Below are positions 34,231-43,555 of a stretch of 64,000 nucleotides of DNA, one piece after another. Location: NCBI RefSeq assembly GCF_010723735.1, contig NZ_BLLB01000002.1:4836001-4900000 (forward strand), in the 5' to 3' direction. Under the pieces are notes generated by a model. That model searched no databases, had not been told where the DNA came from, and was given only the letters and a program-made list of their open reading frames with translations. Origin of the DNA: Mycolicibacterium hippocampi (GTDB taxonomy: Bacteria; Actinomycetota; Actinomycetes; Mycobacteriales; Mycobacteriaceae). Positions within the stretch are counted from its first letter, which is position 1; every line of letters begins with the position of its first letter. The position numbers and the translations under genes are program-made.

Positions 34231-34267
34231 GTACAGCTGTACCGTTAGTACAATACAAGCGTATTGT
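34231..34267. promoter_or_regulatory. Cluster of overlapping palindromes between TetR and WhiB genes
   Basis: Three inverted repeats overlap here: GTACAGCTGTAC (34231-34242, perfect), TGTAC-CGTTA-GTACA (34238-34252) and ACAATAC-AAGC-GTATTGT (34250-34267, 7-base arms). They sit between the divergent regulators and are probable operator sites. Confidence 0.55.
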
Positions 34268-34290
34268 CCACGACGGGAGGGAGGGTGTCC

Positions 34291-34563
34291 GTGCATCCGG
34301 TGTCGATCACAGAGGAAGCGTGGACCGCGCCGTGCACACGCGACCCCGACCGGTGGATGACCGCCCCCGACGACGGCGCCAAAGCCCTCTGCCGGGCCTG
34401 TCCCCGGCGCTGGCAGTGCGCCAAAGAGGCATGCGTCACGCCCGGAGCGGAGGGCTTGTGGGCCGGGATAGTGCTGCCCGAGAGCGGCCGCAACCGTCAG
34501 TTCGCCCTCCGGCAGCTGCGCTCCCTGGCCGAGCGCAACGGTCTCCCGGTGCGCAAAAGGTGA
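34291..34563 (+). CDS. WhiB-family iron-sulfur regulator
   Basis: The protein of about 90 aa has the four WhiB cysteines: one in TAPCTRDP, then ALCRACPRRWQCAKEAC arranged C-x2-C-x5-C. It has the turn GLWAGIVLPE (GVWGG-type) and a basic C-terminus (AERNGLPVRKR). WhiB proteins hold a 4Fe-4S cluster and bind the primary sigma factor. GGGAGGGAGG lies just upstream; GTG 34291 has proper spacing, while GTG 34285 and TTG 34264 are less likely. I cannot assign it to a numbered WhiB with confidence. Confidence 0.85.
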   Translation: MHPVSITEEAWTAPCTRDPDRWMTAPDDGAKALCRACPRRWQCAKEACVTPGAEGLWAGIVLPESGRNRQFALRQLRSLAERNGLPVRKR

Positions 34564-34653
34564 GCTGAGACTCCATCGCCCCGGCTGATGGTTTCGTCGC
34601 CGTACGCGTGGGTAACAACGATGCATCACCCGGTACGCGCACTAGGAGAACCC

Positions 34654-34896
34654 ATGGCCGAGATGGCCGAAAGCCGCTACGACCCCGACGACCCGTTCAC
34701 CGAGACCCTCGCTACAACCGGCCTGTTTCTCCTGGTCACCGCCATCATCGCGGTTGCGTTCGGCCTGGCGAGCTGGGGGATGTCCGAGACTCTGATGGCG
34801 GTCCTCGCCGGAGTCGCCGCGGTACTGAGCTTCACCGCGAGCATCTTGTGCTTCAAGGCCCAGGCCACCGAACTCCCTGCCGACGCGCCCGCCTGA
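34654..34896 (+). CDS. Small two-segment membrane protein
   Basis: The 80-aa product has an acidic N-terminus (AEMAESRYDPDDPFTET) and two hydrophobic stretches (about residues 22-43 and 47-67, TGLFLLVTAIIAVAFGLA and LMAVLAGVAAVLSFTASIL). AGGAGA stands five bases before the ATG; an earlier in-frame start lacks a ribosome site. Function is not recognised. It stands alone between WhiB and tRNA-Leu. Confidence 0.7.
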   Translation: MAEMAESRYDPDDPFTETLATTGLFLLVTAIIAVAFGLASWGMSETLMAVLAGVAAVLSFTASILCFKAQATELPADAPA

Positions 34897-34933
34897 TCGG
34901 CGCGGCGTAAGCCGCAGACATCCGATGATCGAG

Positions 34934-35018
34934 TGCGGGCGGTGGGACTCGAACCCACACGTTCTTTCGAACACGGGCACCTAAAGCCCGCGCGTATCGC
35001 CAATTTCGCCACGCCCGC
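34934..35018 (-). tRNA. tRNA-Leu (anticodon UAG)
   Basis: The minus strand folds with acceptor GCGGGCG/CGCCCGC plus discriminator A, anticodon stem CGGGC/GCCCG around loop TTTAGGT (anticodon TAG), a long variable arm (type II) and the T-arm TGGGTTCGAGTCCCA. CCA is not encoded. Confidence 0.95.
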
Positions 35019-35039
35019 AGCGCTTCGATGGTAGCGCGG

Positions 35040-35045
35040 TACCGT
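35040..35045 (+). promoter_or_regulatory. Leaderless -10 hexamer TACCGT
   Basis: TACCGT is six bases upstream of GTG 35052, with no ribosome site, right beside the 5' end of the divergent tRNA gene. Confidence 0.5.
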
Positions 35046-35051
35046 TTAGAC

Positions 35052-35423
35052 GTGTCCACTACACGGCGTAGCAGGCCTGCGCTCGTCCTGCTGGTGATCG
35101 CCGCCGCCGGCGGTTGCCTCGCCTTGGCGTGGTGGCAGTGGACCCGCTTCGAATCGACCTCCGGCAACTTCCAGAACCTCGGGTACGCACTGCAGTGGCC
35201 GCTGTTCGCCGGCTTCTGTGTGTATGCCTACTTCAAGTTCGTCCGCTACGAGCAGGCGCCTCCGGAACCACCCTCGCAGCAGACCGAGATCCCCGCCGGA
35301 TTGCTGCCCGAACGGCCGGCGCCGGCGAGCCACATCGACGGCGACCCCACCCTGAGTGAGTACAACGCTTACCTGGCCGACCTGGCGAAGGCCGACAGTG
35401 ACGATCGAAAGAAGACGACATGA
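35052..35423 (+). CDS. lprD: LprD-like membrane-anchored protein (Rv1343c homologue)
   Basis: The 123-aa protein has a basic start (STTRRSRPALVLL), one hydrophobic segment with a Cys (VIAAAGGCLALAWWQW, about residues 13-28), FQNLGYALQWPLFAGFCVYAYFKF as a second membrane segment, and a Pro-rich then acidic tail. It matches my memory of M. tuberculosis LprD, which lies at the same place next to a DUF3817 gene. The Cys is not in a perfect lipobox, so lipidation is uncertain. Start GTG by leaderless pattern. Confidence 0.72.
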   Translation: MSTTRRSRPALVLLVIAAAGGCLALAWWQWTRFESTSGNFQNLGYALQWPLFAGFCVYAYFKFVRYEQAPPEPPSQQTEIPAGLLPERPAPASHIDGDPTLSEYNAYLADLAKADSDDRKKTT

Positions 35424-35442
35424 GACTGACAGGAACTGGTAC

Positions 35443-35787
35443 GTGACAGCACCCGACTCCCCCTCGCCCATCACCTCCGTGGAGAGCATTCGCAAGGCGT
35501 TACTCGGCTACCGAGTGCTGGCCTGGGCGACAGGCATCTGGCTGATCGCGCTGTGCTACGAGATGGTGATGAAGTACGCCTTCAACGACGATTCGCTGGG
35601 CTGGATCGCGGTCGTGCACGGGTGGGTCTACTTCATCTACCTGTTGTTCACCGCCAACCTCGCGGTGAAGGTCCGCTGGCCGATCGCCAAGACCGTCGGA
35701 GTGCTGCTCGCCGGCACGATTCCGTTGGTCGGCATCATCGTCGAGCACTTCCAGACCCAGAACATCAAGGCTCAGTTCGGCATCTGA
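35443..35787 (+). CDS. DUF3817 membrane protein (Rv1342c homologue)
   Basis: The 114-aa product has three hydrophobic segments (VLAWATGIWLIALCYEM, VHGWVYFIYLLFTANLAV and VGVLLAGTIPLVGIIVEH), with the VHGWVYFIY and TIPL pieces typical of DUF3817. Function unknown; the family is common in actinobacterial membranes. AGGAA precedes GTG 35443. A second DUF3817 gene lies at 60525. Confidence 0.78.
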   Translation: MTAPDSPSPITSVESIRKALLGYRVLAWATGIWLIALCYEMVMKYAFNDDSLGWIAVVHGWVYFIYLLFTANLAVKVRWPIAKTVGVLLAGTIPLVGIIVEHFQTQNIKAQFGI

Positions 35788-35793
35788 GCTCGC

Positions 35794-35799
35794 TAGACT
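35794..35799 (+). promoter_or_regulatory. Leaderless -10 hexamer TAGACT
   Basis: TAGACT stands 7 bases before GTG 35807 of the acyltransferase gene, with no Shine-Dalgarno sequence. Confidence 0.55.
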
Positions 35800-35806
35800 C
35801 GATGCG

Positions 35807-37081
35807 GTGACAGCCGGCACCGCGATGCGCCGCAGCGCTGCCCCGGCGGGTAGCAGCAACTCACACTCGTCTCGAATTCCCGCCCTGACCGGTATGCGTG
35901 CCGTCGCCGCGCTCCTCGTCGTCGGCACCCACGCGGCATTCGCGACCGGCTACCTCACCCACGGCTATCTCGGCGGGATCTACGCACGTCTGGAGATCGG
36001 TGTCGCGATCTTCTTCGTGCTCTCCGGATACCTGTTGTTCCGCCCCTGGGTGCGCGCGGCTGCGCACGGCGGCCCGGCTCCGTCCGTGACGCGCTACGGT
36101 CGGCACCGGGTGCGCCGCGTGGTCCCGGCCTACGTGCTCACGGTGGTCGCGACCTTCGAGATCTACATCGTTTTCGCCCCCGGCCCGAACCCCGGTCAGA
36201 CCTGGCACGGGTTGCTGCGCCACCTGACGTTCACCCAGATCTACACCGACGACTACCTGACGACGATGCTGCATCCAGGGCTGTCACAGATGTGGAGCAT
36301 GGCGGTCGAAGTCGCCTTCTACGCCGCCCTTCCCGCGCTGGCATATCTGCTGCTGCGGGTGCTGTGCCGCGGGCAGTGGCGACCGGCACTCCTGCTGACC
36401 GGGCTCGCCGCGCTCGCCGCCATCACGCCGGCATGGCTGGTCCTCGTCGTCAGCACCGAGATGCTGCCGAACTCCGCGGGCATGTGGCTTCCCGCGCACC
36501 TCGCCTGGTTCGTCGGTGGCATGGCCCTGGCGGTGCTGCAGGCGATGGGCGCCCACTGCCGGGCAGCGGTGGCGGTCACTGTCGCGGTCGCCCTGTATCT
36601 GGTGGTGTCGACACCGATCGGCGGTGCCCCGCCCGGGCCGGAACCGACATGGGCACCGGTCACGAAGTCGCTGCTGTATGCGGTGATCGCGACGTTGGCG
36701 GTGGCACCGCTGGCGCTGGGCTCCCCCGGCTGGTACTCGCGCCTGCTGGCGAGCAGGCCGATGGTCTGGCTCGGTGAGATCTCCTACGAGATCTTCCTGG
36801 TGCACGTCGTTGCCATGGCGCTGGTGATGCACCTGGTGCTGGGCTGGCCGCTGTTCACCGGCTCGATGCCCGGGCTGATCGCCGCGACCCTGGCCCTGAC
36901 GATCCCCGCGGCGTGGCTCCTGCACCGGGTGACCAGACCTCAACTCTCCGCGACGAGGGCTCGCAGCGCCGGCACCAACGCCGCCAGCGCACGGCCGCGG
37001 TGTGAGACCGAGTCCTTGTCCTCTGGGCTGAGCTCGGCTGCCGTCCTCGTCGACCCGTCGGGGACGAAGACCGGGTCATAG
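35807..37081 (+). CDS. Acyltransferase 3 family membrane protein
   Basis: The 424-aa protein has the family opening IPALTGMRAVAALLVVGTHAAF with the conserved Arg and His, LEIGVAIFFVLSGYLL, and about ten membrane segments ending with SYEIFLVHVVAMALVM. Such proteins O-acylate cell-envelope sugars or lipids. The last 47 codons (from about 36940) run antisense over the 3' end of rdgB; they are Ala/Ser/Arg-rich and resemble no family motif, so the functional protein probably ends near residue 380. Confidence 0.82.
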   Translation: MTAGTAMRRSAAPAGSSNSHSSRIPALTGMRAVAALLVVGTHAAFATGYLTHGYLGGIYARLEIGVAIFFVLSGYLLFRPWVRAAAHGGPAPSVTRYGRHRVRRVVPAYVLTVVATFEIYIVFAPGPNPGQTWHGLLRHLTFTQIYTDDYLTTMLHPGLSQMWSMAVEVAFYAALPALAYLLLRVLCRGQWRPALLLTGLAALAAITPAWLVLVVSTEMLPNSAGMWLPAHLAWFVGGMALAVLQAMGAHCRAAVAVTVAVALYLVVSTPIGGAPPGPEPTWAPVTKSLLYAVIATLAVAPLALGSPGWYSRLLASRPMVWLGEISYEIFLVHVVAMALVMHLVLGWPLFTGSMPGLIAATLALTIPAAWLLHRVTRPQLSATRARSAGTNAASARPRCETESLSSGLSSAAVLVDPSGTKTGS

Positions 37082-37557
37082 CCGAACCCCCCGTCGCCGC
37101 GGGGCTCCCGCGCGATGCTGCCCACCCACTCGCCGCGGACCACCGAGTTGTCGGCGTCCCCGGGCCCGAACACCAGCGCGCACGCCGACACGAAGGCCGC
37201 CCCGCGCCGCTCGTCGGGGACATCACCCAGCTGTCCCAGCAGCAGAGCCGTGTTCGCGGCATCGTCGCCGTGCCGTCCCGACCAGCGCGCGCTGAGCACC
37301 CCCGGCATCCCGTTGAGCGCATCAACCGCCAGCCCGGAATCGTCCGCCACCGTGGGCAACCCCGTGGCCGCAAAACCGTCGCGCGCCTTGGCCACCGCGT
37401 TCTCCTCGAAGGTGGCCCCCGTCTCGGGCGCCTCGTCGAACGCCGGCACGTCGTCGAGCGACAGCAGCGTCAGCCCAGACAGTTCCGCCCTGTCGAGCAC
37501 CCGGCGCAGTTCGGCCAACTTCTTCGGGTTGCGACTGGCCACCAGCAGCCGGGTCAC
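36940..37557 (-). CDS. rdgB: RdgB/HAM1-type dITP/XTP pyrophosphatase
   Basis: The 205-aa protein opens with LLVASRNPKKLAEL (SxNxxK), then TFEENAVAKARDG, VADDSGLAVDALNGMPGV, and GFGYDPVFVPDG. It removes ITP, dITP and XTP from the nucleotide pool. It follows rph with a 5-bp gap, the conserved rph-rdgB pair. Start GTG. Confidence 0.95.
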   Translation of the reverse strand: MTRLLVASRNPKKLAELRRVLDRAELSGLTLLSLDDVPAFDEAPETGATFEENAVAKARDGFAATGLPTVADDSGLAVDALNGMPGVLSARWSGRHGDDAANTALLLGQLGDVPDERRGAAFVSACALVFGPGDADNSVVRGEWVGSIAREPRGDGGFGYDPVFVPDGSTRTAAELSPEDKDSVSHRGRALAALVPALRALVAES

Positions 37558-37562
37558 CCGCG

Positions 37563-38345
37563 TCAGCTTCCGAACCCCTTCTTCGTGGGCTCTGCCGACT
37601 CGGGCAGGACACCGGGATACGGCAGCTCCAACGCCTGCCGCTGAACGTCGAACAGCTGATCGCAGGCGACCATCGCGACGTCGAGCATCTTGTCCAGCGT
37701 CGACCTCGGGAACGTCGCGCCTTCACCGGTGCCCTGGATCTCGACCAGCGTGCCGGTGTCGGTGGCCACGACGTTCATGTCCACCTCGGCGCGGGAGTCC
37801 TCGGTATAGGGAAGATCGACACGGATGCGGCCATCGACGACGCCCACACTGACCGCGGCGATCGCGCACGACAGCGGCCGCGGGTCCGAAAGCCGGCCCG
37901 CCGCGGACAGGTAGGTCACGGCGTCGGCCAGCGCCACGTATGCGCCGGTGATCGCCGCGGTGCGGGTTCCGCCGTCCGCCTGCAGCACGTCGCAGTCGAT
38001 CGCGATGGTGTTCTCGCCCAACGCGGCCAGATCGATACAGGCGCGCAGCGACCGGCCGACCAGCCTGCTGATCTCCTGGGTCCGTCCACCCACGCGGCCC
38101 TTGACCGATTCGCGGTCCGAGCGGTCGTGCGTGGCGGCGGGCAACATCGCGTATTCCGCGGTCAGCCAGCCCTGGCCGGAGCCCTTCCGCCAGCGGGGCA
38201 CGCCCTCGGTGACGCTGGCGGTGCACATCACCCGGGTCTGACCGAACTCCACCAGCACCGATCCCGCGGGGTGAGAGGTGAAGCCGCGGGTGATGGTGAC
38301 CGGGCGCAGTTCGTCGTCGAGTCGGCCGTCTTCTCGTCTGGACAC
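37563..38345 (-). CDS. rph: Ribonuclease PH
   Basis: This is a 260-aa phosphorolytic 3'-5' exoribonuclease that trims tRNA 3' ends. It shows [41 protein letters not shown], and [20 protein letters not shown] with the phosphate-binding and catalytic Asp residues. The GTG start follows TAGGGT by six bases, so the operon is probably leaderless. Confidence 0.95.
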   Translation of the reverse strand: MSRREDGRLDDELRPVTITRGFTSHPAGSVLVEFGQTRVMCTASVTEGVPRWRKGSGQGWLTAEYAMLPAATHDRSDRESVKGRVGGRTQEISRLVGRSLRACIDLAALGENTIAIDCDVLQADGGTRTAAITGAYVALADAVTYLSAAGRLSDPRPLSCAIAAVSVGVVDGRIRVDLPYTEDSRAEVDMNVVATDTGTLVEIQGTGEGATFPRSTLDKMLDVAMVACDQLFDVQRQALELPYPGVLPESAEPTKKGFGS

Positions 38346-38351
38346 GGGGCA

Positions 38352-38357
38352 ACCCTA
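38352..38357 (-). promoter_or_regulatory. Leaderless -10 hexamer TAGGGT for rph-rdgB
   Basis: On the minus strand TAGGGT is followed by six bases and GTG 38345, without a ribosome site. Confidence 0.55.
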
Positions 38358-38388
38358 TCGGGTCACCCGACCCGCGCCGGGCCGCGGT

Positions 38389-39162
38389 TCAGGAGCGGGT
38401 GACCTCAAAAGACTCGTTGCACACCACGGCATGCACCGGACCGTCGAACTCCGCTTTGGCCTCGCTGATGACGTCCTCGCGCGACGTCCACGGCGGGATG
38501 TGGGTGAGCAGCAACTCGGACACGCCTGCCCGCGCGGCGGCCCGTCCGGCTTCCGTACCCGATAGGTGCAGCCTGGGCGGCCGCGACGGCGAATGAGTCC
38601 ACGACGCTTCACAGAGGAAGACGTCGGCGCCGCGGGCCAGATCGATCAGGGCGTCGCAGTAACCGGTGTCGCCGCTGTAGACCATCGTGGCCCCGGACGG
38701 ATCGGTGATGCGCATGCCGTAGGACTCGGTCGGATGACACACCAGCCTCGGCAGCACCGTCAGCGATCCGATCTGCACGGGCTGGTTGTCCACCCAGTGG
38801 CGGAGGTCGAAGATATCGCTGAAGTCGTCGATCTCGCCGCCCTCCGGCGAAGAGGCGGCACCCAGTCGCGCCCAGGTGTTGGCGGGTCCGTACACGATGC
38901 CCCGCTCAGGCGCCGGTGACGGATGGTAGCGGCGCCAGACGAAAAGCCCGGGCATGTCCAGACAGTGATCAGCGTGCAGATGGGAGAGCAACACATACAC
39001 GGAGTTGGGGTCGGCGTGGCGTTGCAGCGCACCCAGCACCCCCCCGCCGAAGTCGAGGACCAGCGGCGGTGTGTCGGGCGCCGTCACCAGATATCCCGAG
39101 GCGGGCGAATCGGGGCCGACCACACTGCCGGAACAACCCAGTACGGTGATTCGCACGCCCAC
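38389..39162 (-). CDS. Metallo-beta-lactamase-fold phosphodiesterase (Rv1339 homologue)
   Basis: The 257-aa protein has ITVLGCSGSVVGPDSPASGYLV, HLHADHCLDM (HxHxDH), MVYSGDTGYC and LLTHIPPW. It is the RNase Z-like MBL group. The M. tuberculosis homologue Rv1339 has been reported to hydrolyse cAMP, so cyclic-nucleotide turnover is the best guess. Start GTG 39162; a second GTG two codons later is possible. Confidence 0.87.
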   Translation of the reverse strand: MGVRITVLGCSGSVVGPDSPASGYLVTAPDTPPLVLDFGGGVLGALQRHADPNSVYVLLSHLHADHCLDMPGLFVWRRYHPSPAPERGIVYGPANTWARLGAASSPEGGEIDDFSDIFDLRHWVDNQPVQIGSLTVLPRLVCHPTESYGMRITDPSGATMVYSGDTGYCDALIDLARGADVFLCEASWTHSPSRPPRLHLSGTEAGRAAARAGVSELLLTHIPPWTSREDVISEAKAEFDGPVHAVVCNESFEVTRS

Positions 39163-39220
39163 TAGCTTGCCATGCCCGCGATCTGCATGGCGAAAACATC
39201 GCCGCTTTCGGCGAGGAACG

Positions 39221-40054
39221 TCATGTTCGCGCGCCGAGGTGACGTTCGACCGGCCGGACCCCGTTCACCGACGGGCCCAGAAATCGTGCTGCCAGGGCGG
39301 TGAAAGCCTCGGGATCACCGGTAGCTTCGAAAAGCCGCAGCGCCCGGGGCGCCCCCGGCTCGGGATGCGGCTTGAGCAAGTCGTTCTCGGTGAGCACCCG
39401 CAGCAGATCCTTTGCTGTCTCCTCGGCGCTGGACACCAGGCTCACGTCGTCGCCCATCACCAACTGGATCAGGCCCGACAGCATCGGGTAGTGGGTGCAG
39501 CCGAGCACCAGCGTGTCCACCTCGGCGCGTTGCAACGGCTCCAGGTACCCCTCGGCCAGCCCCAGCACCTGTCGGCCGCTGGTCACCCCGCGTTCGACGA
39601 AGTCCACAAAACGCGGACACGCCACCCCGAACACCTCGATGTCGCGGGCCGCGGCGAACGCGTCCTGGTAGGTGCCCGAGGCGATGGTGGCAGCCGTGCC
39701 GATCACCCCGACGCGCCCGTTGCGGGTGGAGCGCACGGCCCGGCGCACCGCGGGCAGGATGACCTCGACCACCGGCACCGGCGCGTACCGCTCGCGGGCG
39801 TCGCGCAGGCAGGCCGAGGACGCGGTGTTGCACGCGATCACGAGCGCCTTGACGCCGCGGTCTGCGAGATGGTCACCGATGGCCAGGGCATGGGAGCGGA
39901 TCTCCGGAACCGTCAGCGGGCCGTAAGGTCCGTTGCCGGTGTCCCCGACGTAGATGACGTCCTCATCGGGGAGTTGGTCGATGACCGCCCGCGCGACGGT
40001 CAGCCCCCCGACTCCGGAATCGAAGATCCCGATCGGGGCCTGCGGTGAGGTCAT
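39221..40054 (-). CDS. murI: Glutamate racemase
   Basis: This 277-aa enzyme makes D-glutamate for peptidoglycan. Motifs: [42 protein letters not shown] (first catalytic Cys), and [11 protein letters not shown] (second Cys). The ATG overlaps the stop of the rhomboid gene by four bases (ATGA). The open frame continues upstream into the rhomboid gene but lacks family sequence there. Confidence 0.96.
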   Translation of the reverse strand: MTSPQAPIGIFDSGVGGLTVARAVIDQLPDEDVIYVGDTGNGPYGPLTVPEIRSHALAIGDHLADRGVKALVIACNTASSACLRDARERYAPVPVVEVILPAVRRAVRSTRNGRVGVIGTAATIASGTYQDAFAAARDIEVFGVACPRFVDFVERGVTSGRQVLGLAEGYLEPLQRAEVDTLVLGCTHYPMLSGLIQLVMGDDVSLVSSAEETAKDLLRVLTENDLLKPHPEPGAPRALRLFEATGDPEAFTALAARFLGPSVNGVRPVERHLGART

Positions 40055-40737
40055 GTGTTCAGCGACGGCGGCCGCACCGGGCGCCGCAGCGCACGCGCCT
40101 TGCGTTCCGGCCCGGACAGCAGATAGGCGGCGAGCAGACCCGCCAGCGCCCCGCACAGATGGCCCTGCCACGAGACCCCGAACGTCCCGGGCAGCACGCC
40201 GAGCAGGATGCTGCCGTAGATGAACAGCACCACCACGCCGATGACGATCTCCCAGATGTTGCGGGTGAAGAACCCGAAAACGATCAGGAACGCCAGCCAG
40301 CCGAAGATCAGACCCGAGGCGCCGATGTGGTTGGTCTCGATCACCACGCCGTTGTAGACCGGTGCGCCGAAATTGCCGATCAGCCACGTGCCAAGCCCGC
40401 CGACGATCCAGATGATCGCGGTCGCGTACAGGAACCGGGACAGCCCGGCCAGCGTCACCAGGAACCCGAGCACCAGCGCCGGGCCGGTGTTGGCGATCAG
40501 GTGTTCCCAATTGGCGTGCAACAGCGGTGCCGTCAGGATGCCGGTCAGACCGTCGGTCTCCAGCGGCCGAATTCCGTTGTCGTCGAGCTGGTGCCCGGTC
40601 AACGCGTCGAAAAGCTCGATCACCCAGAGCAGGAACACGAACGAGACGATGGTGACGATCCCGACGACCCACGCCGGGCGTTTCTTCGGCTGCGCGGGCG
40701 GTCCGGCCATGCCCGGATAGCCGCCCGGCAGACTCAT
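40051..40737 (-). CDS. Rhomboid-family intramembrane serine protease
   Basis: The 228-aa protein has six or seven hydrophobic segments, [14 protein letters not shown] at the second segment, [10 protein letters not shown] (GxSG nucleophile) and [11 protein letters not shown] (catalytic His). Rv1337 homologue. ATG 40737 begins [13 protein letters not shown], a Pro/Gly-rich cytoplasmic tail. It lies between cysM and murI in the conserved order. Confidence 0.9.
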   Translation of the reverse strand: MSLPGGYPGMAGPPAQPKKRPAWVVGIVTIVSFVFLLWVIELFDALTGHQLDDNGIRPLETDGLTGILTAPLLHANWEHLIANTGPALVLGFLVTLAGLSRFLYATAIIWIVGGLGTWLIGNFGAPVYNGVVIETNHIGASGLIFGWLAFLIVFGFFTRNIWEIVIGVVVLFIYGSILLGVLPGTFGVSWQGHLCGALAGLLAAYLLSGPERKARALRRPVRPPSLNT

Positions 40738-40747
40738 CGGCGAACCC

Positions 40748-41731
<984 letters not shown>

Positions 41732-42016
41732 TCAGCCACCGGCGACGGCGGGCAGGATCGTCACCGAGTCCCCGTCGGAGATCGCGGTGTCCAGGCCGCC
41801 GGAGAACCGGACGTCCTCGTCGTTGACGTAGATGTTGACGAACCGGTGCAGCTTCTCGCCGTCGACGATCCGCTCGGTGATCCCCGAATAGTTCGCCTCC
41901 AGATCGCTGATCACCGCGGCCAGCGTGTCGCCGGAGGCGCTGACGCGCTTCTCACCACCGGTGTGGGTGCGCAGAATGGTCGGGATCGAAACGGTGACGT
42001 TGGCTGAATCGGGCAC
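41732..42016 (-). CDS. cysO: Sulfur carrier protein CysO (ubiquitin-like)
   Basis: The 94-aa beta-grasp protein ends in AVAGG, the Gly-Gly tail that carries the thiocarboxylate. VNIYVNDEDVRFSGG and DGDSVTILPAVAGG are family landmarks. It delivers sulfur to CysM; the adjacent Mec protease frees the cysteine. Confidence 0.94.
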   Translation of the reverse strand: MPDSANVTVSIPTILRTHTGGEKRVSASGDTLAAVISDLEANYSGITERIVDGEKLHRFVNIYVNDEDVRFSGGLDTAISDGDSVTILPAVAGG

Positions 42017-42025
42017 AGGTTTCTC

Positions 42026-42442
42026 CTACTGGTACTGGTCGACGATCTTGACGGGCTCTTCGGTGACGACGCCGTCCACGATGCGGTAACTGCGCAACTC
42101 GTGCTCGTCGGGGTCACGGGTGGACACCAGCACGTAGTGGGCGTCGGGTTCGGCGGCGATCGCGACATCGGTCCGGCTCGGGTAGGCCTCGGTACCGGTG
42201 TGTGAGTGATAGATCACGATCGGCGCCTCGTCGGCCTCTTCCATCGCCTTCCACACCCGGAATTGCTCCATGGAATCGAACCGGTAGAACGTCGGCGAGC
42301 GCTCCGCGTTGAGCATCGCGATGAAGTTCTCCGGACGGTCGGACCCCTCGGGCCCGGAGATGACCCCGCAGGCCTCGTCGGGATGGTCGGCACGGGCATG
42401 GCTGACCATCGCGTCGACCAGGTCGGCACGGATCGTCAACAC
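42026..42442 (-). CDS. mec: CysO-cysteine peptidase Mec (JAMM metalloprotease)
   Basis: The 138-aa protein has the JAMM zinc motif: Glu near DEACGVISG and YHSHTGTEAYPSRTD (HxH-x7-S-x2-D). It cleaves cysteine from the CysO C-terminus. First of the mec-cysO-cysM order on the minus strand, 10 bp before cysO. Confidence 0.94.
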   Translation of the reverse strand: MLTIRADLVDAMVSHARADHPDEACGVISGPEGSDRPENFIAMLNAERSPTFYRFDSMEQFRVWKAMEEADEAPIVIYHSHTGTEAYPSRTDVAIAAEPDAHYVLVSTRDPDEHELRSYRIVDGVVTEEPVKIVDQYQ

Positions 42443-42452
42443 TGCGCCTCCT

Positions 42453-43490
42453 TCACGAGCTTCCTCTCATCCCGAACGCTCCCGGCAACAGGGAACGGTA
42501 GGTGGGTATTCCGGCGACCGACTCGGCGGCCAGCACTCCGACGAGCACCGCGCGGGCCAGACAGTCCGCGGCGGCTGCGCCGATCGCGGTGATCAGCGGC
42601 ACTTCCGGGGACATCGACGCGGGGGTCGTCGGGTCCGGATCGACCTCTACCGCGCCGGTGGCCAATGCGAACACCGTATCGCCGTCGAGCGGGGTGTGGC
42701 ACGGCAGGATGGTGCGCGCCAGCCCGTCATGCGCAGCAACCGCCATCCGGCGACAACCCGCCGGGCTGAGCGCGGCATCGGTGGCCACCACGGCGATCGT
42801 GGTGTTCAACGGGCTGAACTCGGCGCGCCGTTCGGCGTAGGCCGCCAGCTCGTCGGCCGGCGGCGGCACCAGCCCGAACTCCGCGATCTGATACGCCAGC
42901 CAGGGCAGCCCGGTGCCGCGGTCGACGACATCGCCGGCGGAGTTGACAACGACGAGCGCGCCGACGGTCACCCCGGAGTCGAGGGTCACCGAGGCGGTGC
43001 CCACGCCGCCCTTGAGCACCCCGGCCCGCGCCCCGACGCCCGCCCCGACGGTGCCCACCGCGACCTCGGTGCCCGCCCGTTGGGCCGCGAGATATCCGAA
43101 CTCCGCGGTGGGCCTGCACCGCCAGCCCCCGACGGGAAGATCGAAGACCACCGCGGCCGGAACGATCGGCACCACGCCACCGTCCATCGCCACCCCGCGG
43201 TCGTGCTCCTCGAGCCAGGTCATCACGCCGTCGGCCGCGGCGAGCCCGAAGGCGCTGCCCCCGGAGAGCACCACACCGTCGACATGGCGCACCGAGTTGC
43301 TCGGGTCCAGCAGGTCGGTTTCGCGCGTCCCGGGCGCTCCCCCGCGACCGTCGACCGCGCCGACAGTGCCGGGAGGGGTCAGCACGACGGTCGTGCCGCT
43401 CGCCCAGCCGGAGCCGAGCTCTGCGTCGGAGTCGAGCATGTGGTGGTGACCGACGCGGATACCGCTGACATCGGTGATCGCGCCGACCAC
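42453..43490 (-). CDS. P1 (DmpA-like) family N-terminal nucleophile peptidase (Rv1333 homologue)
   Basis: The 345-aa protein starts near ITDVSGIRVGHHHMLD, has VLSGGSAFGLAAADGVMTWLEE, and GALVVVNSAGDV before the segment where DmpA-type proteins self-cleave. The family includes aminopeptidases and nylon-oligomer hydrolases. GTG 43490 is preferred; a longer reading would begin inside the dispersed repeat at 43502 and use TTG. Confidence 0.85.
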   Translation of the reverse strand: MVGAITDVSGIRVGHHHMLDSDAELGSGWASGTTVVLTPPGTVGAVDGRGGAPGTRETDLLDPSNSVRHVDGVVLSGGSAFGLAAADGVMTWLEEHDRGVAMDGGVVPIVPAAVVFDLPVGGWRCRPTAEFGYLAAQRAGTEVAVGTVGAGVGARAGVLKGGVGTASVTLDSGVTVGALVVVNSAGDVVDRGTGLPWLAYQIAEFGLVPPPADELAAYAERRAEFSPLNTTIAVVATDAALSPAGCRRMAVAAHDGLARTILPCHTPLDGDTVFALATGAVEVDPDPTTPASMSPEVPLITAIGAAAADCLARAVLVGVLAAESVAGIPTYRSLLPGAFGMRGSS

Positions 43491-43501
43491 TAACGCTCTT
43501 C

Positions 43502-43555
43502 GTTCTTCGCGCAAGCGCTCATCAGCGTCTTCTGTTCTTCGCGCAAGCGCTCATC
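43502..43555. repeat. Dispersed repeat, two copies 32 bp apart
   Basis: GTTCTTCGCGCAAGCGCTCATC occurs at 43502-43523 and 43534-43555; only the second base differs from the copies at 10811 and 17045. The right copy ends inside the stop codon of the DUF2017 gene. A fragment (CGCTCTT) is at 43494-43500. Confidence 0.78.

Noticed and set aside
34934-35018. tRNA-Leu as an integration site of a mobile element
   Set aside because: No integrase and no direct repeat of the tRNA 3' end were found nearby.
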